Shown: piece by piece, positions 8,348 through 17,187 of the stretch
Layout: each line of letters opens with the position of its first letter
How positions within the stretch are numbered: the stretch's first letter is position 1
Origin: Afipia sp. OHSU_II-C1
GTDB lineage: Bacteria; Pseudomonadota; Alphaproteobacteria; Rhizobiales; Xanthobacteraceae
Direction of reading: 5' to 3'
NCBI RefSeq assembly: GCF_000497575.1
Contig: NZ_APJI01000013.1
Coordinates: 1-64,000 of the forward strand
DNA length: 64,000 nucleotides
The notes under the pieces: model-generated
The model's database searches: none
Told to the model about the DNA's origin: nothing
What the model saw: only the letters and a program-made list of their open reading frames with translations
Translations under genes and position numbers: made by a program

Positions 8348-9241
8348 ATGAACGAGCATAACGCTATCTCCGCTAGAAGTTTTGGTGAACAGAAGTTCAT
8401 TGAAATAAACGGCAGGCGAATGGCCTGTCACGACCATGGCCAAGGGCGCGCGATCGTCTTCCAGCACGGTAATCCGACGTCATCCTATCTGTGGCGAAAT
8501 GTGATGCCGCACTGCCGAGGGCTCGGACGTCTGATTGCCTGCGACCTGATTGGAATGGGCAATTCGGACAAGCTCGCGACTTCGGGACCGGACCGCTACG
8601 GCTACCAGGAGCATCGTGAGTATCTGTTCGAGCTGTGGGATCAATTAGATATCGGAAACGACGTGATTCTGGTCCTTCACGATTGGGGATCGGCCCTCGG
8701 GTTCGAATGGGCTCGCCGCAATCCAGAGCGCGTAAAGGGGATCGTCTATATGGAAGCGATCGTGAAGCCGGTTGGCTGGCAAGAATGGCCCGAAAGCGCC
8801 CGAAAGGTTTTTCAGGGTTTCCGAAGCGAGCATGGCGAAGAAATGGTCCTTCAAAAGAATTTGTTTGTCGAAGGCGTCTTGCCGAACTCAGTTATGCGCG
8901 GTTTGACTGAGGAAGAGATGGTCGTTTATCGGACTCCATTTGAAAAGGCGGGTGAAGATCGCCGACCAACTCTGAGCTGGCCGCGAGAACTACCGATTAA
9001 TGGCGAACCGGCTAGCATGGTAGAAATCGTGGAAGATAATGGGCGGTGGCTTTCTCAAAGTCAGATTCCAAAGCTGTTCATCAATGCAGAACCTGGGGCA
9101 ATCCTCACTGGAACCGCTCGTGAATTCTGTCGGACCTGGCCCAACCAGATAGAGGTCACCGTCAAGGGGCTGCATTTCATGCAGGAAGATTCACCTCACG
9201 AAATCGGCCGCGCAGTAGCGGATTTCGCTCGTTCGCTTTAG
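8348..9241 (+). CDS. linB: Haloalkane dehalogenase, LinB type
   Basis: 297-residue alpha/beta hydrolase that hydrolyses carbon-halogen bonds to an alcohol and halide without cofactor. All functional residues of subfamily HLD-II are visible: N42 in [12 protein letters not shown] (halide-binding Asn), nucleophile D112 followed by the halide-binding W113 in [14 protein letters not shown], catalytic acid E136 in YMEAIVKP, and the catalytic His near 276 in [11 protein letters not shown]. The motifs and spacing follow Sphingobium LinB as I remember it (for example [17 protein letters not shown], [17 protein letters not shown]). Start ATG 8348 has AGGGA 8 nt upstream and gives the family length; the frame is open to 8225 without support. 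True substrate is unknown: it could act on small haloalkanes or halocyclohexenes. Confidence 0.95.
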   Translation: MNEHNAISARSFGEQKFIEINGRRMACHDHGQGRAIVFQHGNPTSSYLWRNVMPHCRGLGRLIACDLIGMGNSDKLATSGPDRYGYQEHREYLFELWDQLDIGNDVILVLHDWGSALGFEWARRNPERVKGIVYMEAIVKPVGWQEWPESARKVFQGFRSEHGEEMVLQKNLFVEGVLPNSVMRGLTEEEMVVYRTPFEKAGEDRRPTLSWPRELPINGEPASMVEIVEDNGRWLSQSQIPKLFINAEPGAILTGTAREFCRTWPNQIEVTVKGLHFMQEDSPHEIGRAVADFARSL

Positions 9242-9398
9242 GCGTATACGGTCCAAAGCACAGCGCTTGCCTCTATCGGGTTGGAATACGATCAGGGATG
9301 CCGACTTGACAGTCGGCGAGATCGATGGCGCTGCATCCGCTGGCGGGGTGCGGCATGGATTTGACGGCCACGGATACATCTCTGACTGGCCCGATGGC

Positions 9399-10205
9399 TC
9401 AGTGAACTGCCTCGGAATATCGTGCCGCGGGCCGGCCCGACTTCATCAGCGCGCGGCTCAATGCAACGCGGGCCTCTTCAAATGCTGTCCAGAGCGATAG
9501 ATTCTCCAGAGATGGAAAGCAGACAAGCTCGCCGCGATCCAGCGCCCGCAGCGACGTATCTGCCAACTCCTCCGCGGACATCAGCATCTCATCGGGGAAG
9601 GGAGACGCCGCTAGACCCGACGCTTGGAAAAATTCGGTGCGGACAGGGCCGGGGAGGACTGCCTGAATCACGACGTTCGTCTTAGCGACTTCCAATTGCA
9701 GCGACCGGGTGAAATTCAGAACAAACGCCTTCGAACCCGAATATCCTCCGCCGATAGGCGAAGGCATCACGGCGATCATCGATGCAATGTTGATGATCGA
9801 TCCACGATTGCGCTTCAGCAACCCCGGCAGGATAGCGTGAGACAAGCGCGTCAATGCCAAGACATTGACCTTGATCATATTCTCCAGCGCGTCCGCACTG
9901 GTTTGCAACGTCGGTGCAAGCGCGCCCAGGCCGGCATTGTTGATCAGAACGTCGATGTCCTCTCGCTGGGCCAGCAGAGTTTCGACACGCGACAAATCTT
10001 TCGCGTCGCTCAGGTCTGCGGACACCAGTTCGACTGTGCGGTTCGTCTTGAGCTTGATCCGCCCGGCAATTTCCTCCAGCCGGTTGAGACGGCGGGCGAC
10101 TAGGATCAGGTTGTAGCCACGTTCCGCCATGCGTTCCGCATACGCAACGCCGATGCCTGACGACGCGCCTGTAACAACCGCAAAGCGTTGGTTATCGATC
10201 ATCAT
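9399..10205 (-). CDS. SDR oxidoreductase, DltE/YqjQ-like
   Basis: About 268 residues from ATG 10205 (ATG 10202 is equally possible); GGAGGG lies 6 nt upstream. Motifs: VTGASSGIG near 11-19, ARRLNRLEEIA with basic residues after beta-2 that favour NADP(H), INNAGLG, and active-site YSGSK. This branch includes many uncharacterised NADP-dependent dehydrogenases with acyl or steroid substrates. It is 77 bases downstream of the tautomerase gene on the same strand, so the two probably form one transcript controlled by the divergent TetR gene at 10843. Confidence 0.87.
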   Translation of the reverse strand: MMIDNQRFAVVTGASSGIGVAYAERMAERGYNLILVARRLNRLEEIAGRIKLKTNRTVELVSADLSDAKDLSRVETLLAQREDIDVLINNAGLGALAPTLQTSADALENMIKVNVLALTRLSHAILPGLLKRNRGSIINIASMIAVMPSPIGGGYSGSKAFVLNFTRSLQLEVAKTNVVIQAVLPGPVRTEFFQASGLAASPFPDEMLMSAEELADTSLRALDRGELVCFPSLENLSLWTAFEEARVALSRALMKSGRPAARYSEAVH

Positions 10206-10282
10206 GTTTATCCCTCCGGCCCGCCCGTCCGACCCGAATGGGCGCAGCGCCAAATTCTCAGTCTGGTTGAAGTGGCGTTGTT

Positions 10283-10720
10283 TTAAGCGGGTTCCTGAAT
10301 GGGGTAAGGAACCGGCCGGTTTTCGTTGAACCAAAGCTTTTCGTATTCCGAATTTGGAGGTGGCGGAGCCATGCCTTGAACCTGCCAAAGGTCGAAAGGC
10401 GTTTCGTCAAAATGGATTTCCCAATCCATGCCGCGGTCCTTGATGTAAGGCTCAAGCGCTTTTTCAGCCCAACTCAGCCACTTGGATTTGATCTTTGGAT
10501 CAGGCGGAAAAGACCTTGCGATGTGATCGGCCCATATGCGAACAAAATTTCTGGCTTCCTCGCCACCTTTATAAAGAGACTCGGGGGCGATCTCCTGAAA
10601 TGCGACTATCACATAGAATTTCGGTAGCGAGCGATAGAGGCCCGTTATGCGCTTTGACAGCTCGCGCTTGTCCTCAGCGGTGAATGCACCCACCGGGTGA
10701 TAAATTTTCCAAAATGGCAT
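10283..10720 (-). CDS. Tautomerase, cis-CaaD-like (Tautomerase_3) family
   Basis: 145 residues from ATG 10720, preceded by GAGGGGAG. The second codon is Pro (MPFWKIYHP), the catalytic N-terminal Pro1 of the tautomerase superfamily after Met removal. Residues RNFVRIWADHIAR and the C-terminal aromatic/Pro-rich part fit the family whose members are annotated as tautomerase cis-CaaD-like. Compared from memory with true cis-3-chloroacrylate dehalogenase, only Pro1 is clearly kept: positions of His28, Tyr103 and Glu114 appear as Tyr, His and Gln. So dehalogenase activity should not be assumed in spite of the nearby haloalkane dehalogenase. First gene of a minus-strand pair with the SDR at 9399. Confidence 0.8.
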   Translation of the reverse strand: MPFWKIYHPVGAFTAEDKRELSKRITGLYRSLPKFYVIVAFQEIAPESLYKGGEEARNFVRIWADHIARSFPPDPKIKSKWLSWAEKALEPYIKDRGMDWEIHFDETPFDLWQVQGMAPPPPNSEYEKLWFNENRPVPYPIQEPA

Positions 10721-10753
10721 TCTGCTCCCCTCAATTCTGCCGTGCATTCGCAC

Positions 10754-10775
10754 TATAATGATGATAGTCATTATA
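10754..10775. promoter_or_regulatory. Palindromic TetR-type operator between tautomerase and TetR genes
   Basis: Perfect 8-bp inverted repeat TATAATGA / TCATTATA with a 6-bp spacer, 33 bp upstream of the tautomerase start and 67 bp upstream of the TetR start. A second symmetric element, ATCAATATTGAT, lies at 10792-10803. The position in a divergent promoter and the 22-bp size are typical of autoregulating TetR repressors. A related site is found at 33937-33953. Confidence 0.7.
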
Positions 10776-10842
10776 AAAAATCGCGTTGTCAATCAATATT
10801 GATGACATGTATCATTATTGGCAAGTGGTCGGGGACAGGGTT

Positions 10843-11445
10843 ATGCGGATTACCGAGACGCAGGTTCGGAAAAATCGGGAGAAGGTTGTCGCCAAAGCCT
10901 CGAGGCTTTTTCGCGAGCGGGGTTTCGACGGGATATCCGTCAATGACTTGATGAAGGCCGCGGGCTTTACACATGGCGGTTTCTACAACCATTTCGAATC
11001 GAAAGAGGCGCTGGTCGCCGAGGCGCTTCATCATTCGTTCCGAGTTATGGATGAGGTGCGGGGTGGAATTGAGAGTCTGGATGAGTTTATCGCGGCTTAT
11101 TTATCAGACGAAGCCAAGGATGCGCCGGGATTGACCTGTCCCGCAGCCGCGCTCGCGACCGAAGTTGCACGTCAAACGCCGGCTATTAAGCAGGTTTTCT
11201 CCGAGGGACTCGAACGCTTGATTGTCTCTGTTGAGCGTCGAATGCCTGAGGACTCTGCGTCCCGCAGCGACGCAGTCGATTTGGTTTGCCGCATGGTCGG
11301 GGCTCTTGTGCTGGCCCGGGCAGTACCGAAGTCGAGCGATCTCGGCGAGGAGTTGTTGGTGACGGCGACTGAGCGGTGCCGAGAGAGTGCTGCAGACCTT
11401 AAAAAAGCAAAGCGAGGCAGGCGTCCGGCCGGCCGCAAGTCATAG
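10843..11445 (+). CDS. TetR/AcrR-family transcriptional regulator
   Basis: About 200 residues from ATG 10843 (earlier in-frame starts at 10786 and 10807 would place the start inside the putative operator region). N-terminal helix-turn-helix: ASRLFRERGFDGISVNDLMK then AAGFTHGGFYNHFESKEALV. The C-terminal half is a ligand-binding helical domain with CPAAALATEVARQTP, a form seen in one group of TetR proteins near dehydrogenases. Divergent from the tautomerase-SDR pair and probably represses it and itself through the palindrome at 10754-10775. The ligand is unknown. Confidence 0.9.
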   Translation: MRITETQVRKNREKVVAKASRLFRERGFDGISVNDLMKAAGFTHGGFYNHFESKEALVAEALHHSFRVMDEVRGGIESLDEFIAAYLSDEAKDAPGLTCPAAALATEVARQTPAIKQVFSEGLERLIVSVERRMPEDSASRSDAVDLVCRMVGALVLARAVPKSSDLGEELLVTATERCRESAADLKKAKRGRRPAGRKS

Positions 11446-11627
11446 CCCATCGCTATCCCTGTATGGCAAACGACAGTCATGCGGTGAATGGTGGCGCGGC
11501 GAAAGCGGTTCGGGAAGAATAAGCAGATAGCATATCATTCGTTCTGATCGTGGCCGGATCCGGTTTCGTTTCGGAGATTAAAAAAAAGAAGCCTGTATCA
11601 GCGGGTTTTCAAGACGGAGGAAATAAC

Positions 11628-13325
11628 GTGAAGCGTTTTTGGCTGCAGCATTATCCGGCAGGTGTCCCTGCCGATATCGATGCTAATGAGTACTCATCGC
11701 TGGTCGCGCTGTTTGAGGAGAGCTTCGCGAAGTTCGCTGACCGCAAAGCGTTCTTCTGCATGGATAAGTCGATTACCTATCGCGAGCTTGACGAAATGTC
11801 GGCCGCGATCGGTGCTTATCTGCAAAGCAGGGGGCTGGCAAAAGGTGCGCGCGTTGCGATCATGATGCCAAACGTGCTGCAAAACCCAGTTTCCGTGACG
11901 GCAGTATTGCGTGCGGGTTTCATCGTCGTAAACGTGAATCCGCTCTATACGCCTCGGGAGCTTGAGCATCAGCTCAAGGATTCCGGCGCGGAAGCCATTC
12001 TTGTTCTGGAAAACTTTGCAACAACCTTGGAAAAAGTGGTGGCGCGCACCGCCGTAAAACACATCATCGTCGCCAGCATGGGCGATTTGCTTGGTTTGAA
12101 GGGTGCCGTCGTCAACTTTGTCGTCCGTAAGATCAGGAAGATGGTCCCGGCCTTTTCGTTGCCGGGTGCAGTGTCTTTCAACGAGGCGCTGTCGGCAGGC
12201 CGCAGGGCCGGCCTCGACAAGCCTGAGATCGCCCCGGATGACGTCGCGTTTCTGCAGTACACCGGCGGCACGACGGGTGTATCGAAGGGCGCGACGTTGC
12301 TACACCGCAACATGGTCGCCAACGTAGCTCAGATTAAGTCCTGGACGGCTTCTGTCCTGGACCGGCCCGCGCACGGGGAGCCCCTTTTGACCGTTTGCGC
12401 GCTGCCGCTGTATCACATTTTTGCTCTCACAGTCTGTTTCTTGTTTTCATTTCGCGTCGGCGGCACCAATCTTTTGATTGTGAATCCGCGAGACATTCCC
12501 GGTTTCGTCAAAGAGCTCCAGAAGTACAAGGCCCATATTTTCCCTGCGGTGAACACTCTGTTCAACGGTCTTCTGCATTATCCGGATTTCAAGAACGTCG
12601 ATTTTTCTGAGCTGAAGCTTTCGATCAGCGGCGGCATGGCGACCCAGAAAACTGTTGCGGACAAATGGTGCGCTACGACGGGTTGCGTGCTGTCCGAAGC
12701 ATACGGATTGTCAGAAACGGCTCCTCTCCTGACGGCGACGCCGCCAGATCTTGCGATTTTTTCCGGAACGATCGGGCTGCCGGCTCCCTCGACTTATGTT
12801 TCGATCCGAGACGATGACGGCAAGGAAGTGCCGATCGGCCAGCCAGGTGAGATTTGCGGCAAGGGGCCGCAGGTGATGGCGGGTTACTGGAATCGCACTG
12901 AGGAAACCGCACAGGTCATGACAAGCGACGGGTTTTTCCGCACAGGCGATATCGGCATCATGTCGCCAGAGGGATACACGAGGATCGTGGATCGGAAGAA
13001 GGACATGATTGTTGTTTCCGGTTTCAATGTTTTCCCAAACGAAGTCGAGGAAGTGATTTCGAGTCATCCGGGGGTTCTGGAATGCGCGGTCATCGGGGTG
13101 GCTGATCCGAAATCGACCGAAGCGGTAAAAGTTTTCGTCGTGCGGACCGATCCCAACCTAACGCATCAGAGCATCACAAGCTTTGCTGCCACGCATTTGA
13201 CACCCTACAAGGTGCCGAAACACGTGGAATTCAGAACCGAGCTTCCTAAGACTAACGTCGGGAAAATTTTAAGGCGCGAATTGCGAGATGAAATCGCTAT
13301 TGCGCCTGTCTCGGCGGCAAGCTGA
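11628..13325 (+). CDS. Long-chain fatty-acid--CoA ligase (FadD-like)
   Basis: 565 residues with a GTG start at 11628, chosen because of the perfect GGAGGAAATAAC site before it; an upstream in-frame ATG at 11550 has no such site. ANL adenylating enzyme: A3 loop YTGGTTGVSKGATLLHRN, A5 AYGLSETAP, A7/A8 RTGDIGIM and RIVDRKKDMIVVSGFNVFPN, and the catalytic C-terminal lysine in TNVGKILRREL. Length and the motif YPAGVPADID near the N-terminus are those of proteobacterial FadD. It activates an acyl or aryl-alkanoic acid with ATP and CoA. It is followed after 80 bases by an NTF2-like gene. Exact chain length is not known. Confidence 0.92.
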   Translation: MKRFWLQHYPAGVPADIDANEYSSLVALFEESFAKFADRKAFFCMDKSITYRELDEMSAAIGAYLQSRGLAKGARVAIMMPNVLQNPVSVTAVLRAGFIVVNVNPLYTPRELEHQLKDSGAEAILVLENFATTLEKVVARTAVKHIIVASMGDLLGLKGAVVNFVVRKIRKMVPAFSLPGAVSFNEALSAGRRAGLDKPEIAPDDVAFLQYTGGTTGVSKGATLLHRNMVANVAQIKSWTASVLDRPAHGEPLLTVCALPLYHIFALTVCFLFSFRVGGTNLLIVNPRDIPGFVKELQKYKAHIFPAVNTLFNGLLHYPDFKNVDFSELKLSISGGMATQKTVADKWCATTGCVLSEAYGLSETAPLLTATPPDLAIFSGTIGLPAPSTYVSIRDDDGKEVPIGQPGEICGKGPQVMAGYWNRTEETAQVMTSDGFFRTGDIGIMSPEGYTRIVDRKKDMIVVSGFNVFPNEVEEVISSHPGVLECAVIGVADPKSTEAVKVFVVRTDPNLTHQSITSFAATHLTPYKVPKHVEFRTELPKTNVGKILRRELRDEIAIAPVSAAS

Positions 13326-13405
13326 GCAAGCAGCGAACATCACAGGTAGGCAGCGGGCGCATCCGCCGCCCGGCCCGCAACAAGCGGAGGCGAAACGGAG
13401 GCGAG

Positions 13406-13849
13406 ATGACCAGCGATGAATTTGCGGCGTTGATCGGCGAATTGACACTCTCGTGGGCGTCAGGCGGTGGCGTACGGGTCGCTAGCCATTTCACCGAAGA
13501 CGCGATCTATCACGATTTCATGTATGGCCCGCACACGGGCCGGGCCGGTATCGCGCATTTGGTGCAGGATCTGTGTTACCGTGACGGGACCAATTATCGT
13601 TGGGAAATGTTCGATCCCGTGTTTGACGGCACTAAGGGCTATGCGTGGTGGCTGGCAAGCTTCACCTCGACAGTGCCGCAGTTTAAGGGAAAGCACGTCG
13701 TGATGGACGGGATGAGTCGGTTTGTCATCCGTGAAGGTCTGATCGCGGAGTATCGCGAATCAGTCAACGGTGGCGTCGCAATGGCGCAGTTAGGCGCGGA
13801 GCCGGAGCGGATGGCAAAAGTTTTCCGGCGCTGGACCAACCTTGCTTGA
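13406..13849 (+). CDS. NTF2-like (SnoaL-type) protein
   Basis: 147-residue protein with a start at 13406 behind GGAGGCGAG. The pattern SWASGGGVRVASHFTEDAIYHD...GIAHLVQDL...WWLASFTST...VMDGMSRFVIREGLIAEYRE is that of the nuclear transport factor 2-like superfamily, a cone fold used by isomerases, hydratases and dioxygenase small subunits. No specific catalytic signature is certain. It follows the CoA ligase by 80 bases and may share its transcript. Function unknown. Confidence 0.75.
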   Translation: MTSDEFAALIGELTLSWASGGGVRVASHFTEDAIYHDFMYGPHTGRAGIAHLVQDLCYRDGTNYRWEMFDPVFDGTKGYAWWLASFTSTVPQFKGKHVVMDGMSRFVIREGLIAEYRESVNGGVAMAQLGAEPERMAKVFRRWTNLA

Positions 13850-14003
13850 GGCCCGCCCCGAGACACAGCAATACCTGGCGCGCTCGGTAGGGTCGCCAAA
13901 GAGTGACCTATAGTGAATGAGGAGGTTTGGTCGGGTATCAGACTTCCTCAAGAGCGCGAGCGAAAAGTGCTCGTCTTCCTGCCGAACGGCAACCCTAATC
14001 GGT

Positions 14004-14086
14004 CTACTCCGATCAGATGACGACCAAGGGTTCGCGCCTGGCTTGGAAAACTCGGCGACAGAACACTCTATATCGAGCCGGGCAGC
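14004..14086 (+). mobile_element. IS3-family transposase (OrfB) remnant
   Basis: A short, frameshifted relic. In one frame LLRSDDDQGF (from 14004) resembles the IS3 OrfB element YIRSDNGPEF around the second catalytic Asp; from 14030 another frame reads VRAWLGKLGDRTLYIEPGS, close to the OrfB stretch VRxWLxxxGxKTLYIEPGSPWENGY. No terminal inverted repeats or target duplications were found. It shows past insertion-sequence activity in this junction between the NTF2-like gene and the LysR gene. Confidence 0.5.
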
Positions 14087-14147
14087 ACGGATAACGTCTA
14101 TCAGCGCCTGCTTGTCGCGCTGCGGATTATTGCTGCTGTATTTGCGG

Positions 14148-14328
14148 GACGTTTGTGTGCTAGCGACTGTACTAAGTGCCGTCGATCTTGGTTCTCGCTC
14201 GTGACGCTCTAGCAAGCTCATCACACGAGACGCATGATGCCTTGATGAAGCTCTATGCCAACCGGTTTTCGATGCAAATCGAAGTAGCGGAAGTCGCTGA
14301 AATACTGGAAGCGTGGGACGTACGATGA
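14148..14328 (+). pseudogene. Cysteine hydrolase (isochorismatase-like) C-terminal remnant
   Basis: From 14148 the frame reads DVCVLATVLSAVDLG, which contains the nucleophile Cys context of the intact cysteine hydrolase at 42145-42753 (DVCVLATVLAAVDLG). After a frame change and loss of about six residues, 14191-14328 reads VLARDALASSSHETHDALMK then LYANRFSMQIEVAEVAEILE and stops, aligning with the intact C-terminus (RDALASSADQTHDSLLSLYD). The N-terminal two thirds are missing. It adjoins the IS3 relic, so insertion and deletion probably destroyed the gene. The rest of 13850-14407 holds nothing else recognised. Confidence 0.7.
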
Positions 14329-14407
14329 CGAGCCTCATAACTGTCGAGAAGCTATCGCCGCATCTTGCTGTCTTGGCTTAAATCGATCTAACAGACGCCA
14401 GCATCCG

Positions 14408-15331
14408 TCAGATACCTAGTTCGGCCGCTTCAGTTTCGAGACCGCGCGCCGCCTGCTTCAACCATTTGTGCACGGCCTTTATTTTTTCCGAAGCAGCATC
14501 GACCTTTCTGTACGTGAAATAGAAATCCCTCTCGCCCAGTGGCGTTGGGGGCCAGATGGTAATGGCGGTGAGGGCGCCGCTCGTGATCATTGAAGATACG
14601 AGAGGAAATGGAGCGAGGATTGCTCCCATGCCAGATCTCGCCATTTGGATACCTGTCAGCAAACTGTCGCCCAACAATTTCGGGTCTATCGATGACAGTT
14701 CTGGCGCCCTTTCATTGAACCAGGCGCGCCAACTTCCCGGGGCCGTAGCGAACTCGATTAACGGGATTTTCGCGAGATCTTTTGCGTCACGAACAGGGCC
14801 GTACTTTTCGATGAGGCTTCGCTCGGCGCATGGCATAGTGCGAGAATGAAGCAAACGATGAAATATCAAGCCGGGAAATGGCGGCGTCCCAAGTTGTACG
14901 GCTGCGTCAATCGGATCATTTTCAAAGTTGACTGGTGTATTTCTCGCTTCAAGTCTCAAATCGATGTCGGGATTAGCGGCGCGGAAGTTCGCTAGGTTGG
15001 GTAATGCTGCGAGCGTTGCGAATGTCGGTGTAACACTAACTCGTACGATCTTATCGTGCCTTCGCGTGTCAAGGAGATCGCTCGCACGAAACAATTCATT
15101 GAAGGCATTCATCACCGCTGTCGCATAAACAGATCCCATTTCCGTAAGCGCAATACCTCGTCCACTCGGCTTGACCAATTGAACCCCGAAATGTGCCTCT
15201 AGTGCACGAACTTGATGGCTGATTGCTGAAGGTGTCAGGTTCAAGTTTTCGGATGCGAGTTTTACGCTGCCAAATCTTGCGACCGCTTCAAATGCGCGCA
15301 GGCTCACAAGCGGAGGAAGCATATGGGACAT
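14408..15331 (-). CDS. LysR-family transcriptional regulator (GcvA-like)
   Basis: 307 residues from ATG 15331, which has GAGGA 9 nt upstream; the in-frame ATG at 15340 is too close to that site. N-terminal helix-turn-helix PPLVSLRAFEAVARFGSVKL then SENLNLTPSAISHQVRALEA, of the GcvA type (SLRAFE, SAISHQV). The C-terminal domain is the usual two-lobed effector-binding fold. It is divergent from the class II aldolase gene at 15528 with about 200 bases between, the classic arrangement for a LysR protein activating its neighbour. The effector is unknown. Confidence 0.92.
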   Translation of the reverse strand: MSHMLPPLVSLRAFEAVARFGSVKLASENLNLTPSAISHQVRALEAHFGVQLVKPSGRGIALTEMGSVYATAVMNAFNELFRASDLLDTRRHDKIVRVSVTPTFATLAALPNLANFRAANPDIDLRLEARNTPVNFENDPIDAAVQLGTPPFPGLIFHRLLHSRTMPCAERSLIEKYGPVRDAKDLAKIPLIEFATAPGSWRAWFNERAPELSSIDPKLLGDSLLTGIQMARSGMGAILAPFPLVSSMITSGALTAITIWPPTPLGERDFYFTYRKVDAASEKIKAVHKWLKQAARGLETEAAELGI

Positions 15332-15527
15332 CTTCACCATTCCTCGGGTTGAACCTGCTTCAGCAATCAGCAGTCGAATTCAATTGTCATGTTGGCAGTT
15401 ATGCCTCAGCCTTGAAGGCGAGTTCAACAAAGAACAATAACCGGTTTGTAGGTGCGGTGCGGCCGGCTTCTTGTTGACGCCACGCATATACCGCCCCGCC
15501 AAACGCGCGTACCGAGGGAGAACGCCG

Positions 15528-16349
15528 ATGAATGCGCCATACAAACATGATCACGGGACGAGTGCAGCGGAAAAGATAAACCGAGGATTGCCGCAGCCAC
15601 CGGTGTTCGCAACGCTGGCCGAAGAACGGCAGCATCGTAAGGAACGGCTGGCGGCAGGCTTCCGGCTGTTTGCCAAATTTGGCTTCGATGAGGGTGTTGC
15701 TGGTCATATTACAGCGCGTGATCCTGAATTTACAGATACCTTCTGGGTGAACGGCTTTGGCATGAGCTTTAGCCAGATCAAAGCCTCGGACCTCATTCGT
15801 GTCGATCACAAGGGGCAGGTTGTCGAGGGCAATCACCCGGTGAATGCGGCGGCCTTTGCGATCCACGCCAGTGTTCATGCCGCGCGTCCGGAGTCGGTAG
15901 GTGCTGCTCATTCGCACTCCATGTATGGACGCGCTTTCGCAACGCTTGGCAAAAAGCTCGACGCTGTTACGCAAGATGCGTGCGCTTTTTACAACGATCA
16001 CGCGCTCTATGAGGACTACGGTGGGGTCGCAGTCGAGCTGGATGAGGGGCAGCAAATCGCGAAAGCGCTCGGGCCTCACAAGGCGGCAATTCTGCAAAAT
16101 CACGGGTTGCTGACAGTCGGCCAAACTGTCGATGAAGCAGTCTGGTGGTTCATCACCATGGAGCGCTCCTGCCAGGTTCAGCTTGTCGCAGAAGCGGCTG
16201 CCGCCCGGACGGGACAGGATCTCAAGGTTATTTCCAAGAGCTCGGCGCAGCAGGCGTTCAACGTGCTCGGGTCACCGTTTACGGGATGGTTCCAGTTCCA
16301 GACTCTCTATTCCAAGATCGTGAGGGAGCAGCCGGATCTGCTCAATTGA
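15528..16349 (+). CDS. Class II aldolase/adducin-family protein (first copy)
   Basis: 273 residues from ATG 15528 (GGGAGAACGCCG upstream). Motifs of the class II aldolase/adducin fold: GFDEGVAGHITARDPEF near residues 53-70, zinc ligands HAS-x-H in FAIHASVHAARPE and AAHSHSMYGRAFA, and a third His in LQNHGLLTVGQTVDEAVWW. Zn-dependent aldolases, dehydratases or decarboxylases of small hydroxy acids belong here. 43 bases upstream of a second, divergent member of the same family, probably one operon. It could act on a hydroxyacyl or sugar-acid product; the neighbours (FMN hydroxyacid oxidases, ketopantoate-reductase-like enzyme) point to 2-hydroxy/2-keto acid chemistry. Confidence 0.9.
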   Translation: MNAPYKHDHGTSAAEKINRGLPQPPVFATLAEERQHRKERLAAGFRLFAKFGFDEGVAGHITARDPEFTDTFWVNGFGMSFSQIKASDLIRVDHKGQVVEGNHPVNAAAFAIHASVHAARPESVGAAHSHSMYGRAFATLGKKLDAVTQDACAFYNDHALYEDYGGVAVELDEGQQIAKALGPHKAAILQNHGLLTVGQTVDEAVWWFITMERSCQVQLVAEAAAARTGQDLKVISKSSAQQAFNVLGSPFTGWFQFQTLYSKIVREQPDLLN

Positions 16350-16392
16350 TCGCGCAGTAAACGTCAGCCGAAAATAAATCTTCAGGGAGCTA

Positions 16393-17187
16393 ATGATGAA
16401 TATCCAGAGGTCGCCGGAAAACGCGATTCGCAACGCGATGACCGCGGAAGAAAGGCTGGTTCGTGAGGATCTCGCTGCGCTTTACCACATTTTCTACGAT
16501 CACGGATGGACGGAGCATATCTACAACCACATCACGGCGCGCGTGCCCGGCCCAAATCGTCATTTCCTGATTAACTCGTTTGGTCTGCAATACAACGAAG
16601 TTACCGTTTCCAACCTCATCAAGATCGACCTTGACGGCAATAAGGTTGTGGACGTGCCGGGGCGTGTGAATGCTCCGGGTTTTACGATCCATTCTGCCAT
16701 TCATGCCGCGCGGGAGGATGCTCATTTCATCGCGCACACTCACACCACAGCAGGCGTTGCAGTTGCATGTACAGAGGATGGACTATCACATCACAGTTTC
16801 TACGGTGCGATGCTCTATGATCAGGTTGCATACCATGATTTTGAGGGCATCTCGACCGATCTGGATGAGCGAACAAGATTGGTGAAGTCGCTCGGCGACA
16901 AGAACTACATGATCTTGCGGCATCACGGACTGCTGGCTTGCGGAAAAACGGCAGCGGAGGCGATGTTTCGCATGAGTATTCTGCAGCGGGCGTGTGAAGT
17001 GCAAGTCACTACTGCAGCGTTCGGAAAGAACCATCGGCCGCTTTCTGAAGATGTGTTGCGCAAGACGGCACGTCAGATGCAGGCGGAAGTTGCCAAGGGT
17101 TTTGATGAGACGACCTCGTTTGGCCAGGATTCGTTCGACGCTTATCGTCGCGAGCTCGATGCGAAAGGGTCTCGCTATCGGGACTAA
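16393..17187 (+). CDS. Class II aldolase/adducin-family protein (second copy)
   Basis: 264 residues; ATG 16393 or 16396, with GGGAG upstream. Same fold as the preceding gene: HGWTEHIYNHITARVPG, zinc His pairs in TIHSAIHAAREDAHFIAHTH, and LRHHGLLACGKTAAEAMF. Sequence is clearly different from the first copy, so these are old paralogues or subunits rather than a recent duplication. Likely the same transcript. Function as for the first copy; which reaction each does is not visible. Confidence 0.9.
   Translation: MMNIQRSPENAIRNAMTAEERLVREDLAALYHIFYDHGWTEHIYNHITARVPGPNRHFLINSFGLQYNEVTVSNLIKIDLDGNKVVDVPGRVNAPGFTIHSAIHAAREDAHFIAHTHTTAGVAVACTEDGLSHHSFYGAMLYDQVAYHDFEGISTDLDERTRLVKSLGDKNYMILRHHGLLACGKTAAEAMFRMSILQRACEVQVTTAAFGKNHRPLSEDVLRKTARQMQAEVAKGFDETTSFGQDSFDAYRRELDAKGSRYRD

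Noticed and set aside
13790-14338. 182-codon minus-strand ORF
   Set aside because: Antisense to the NTF2-like gene end and to the IS3 and hydrolase relics; the plus-strand relics explain the open frame better.
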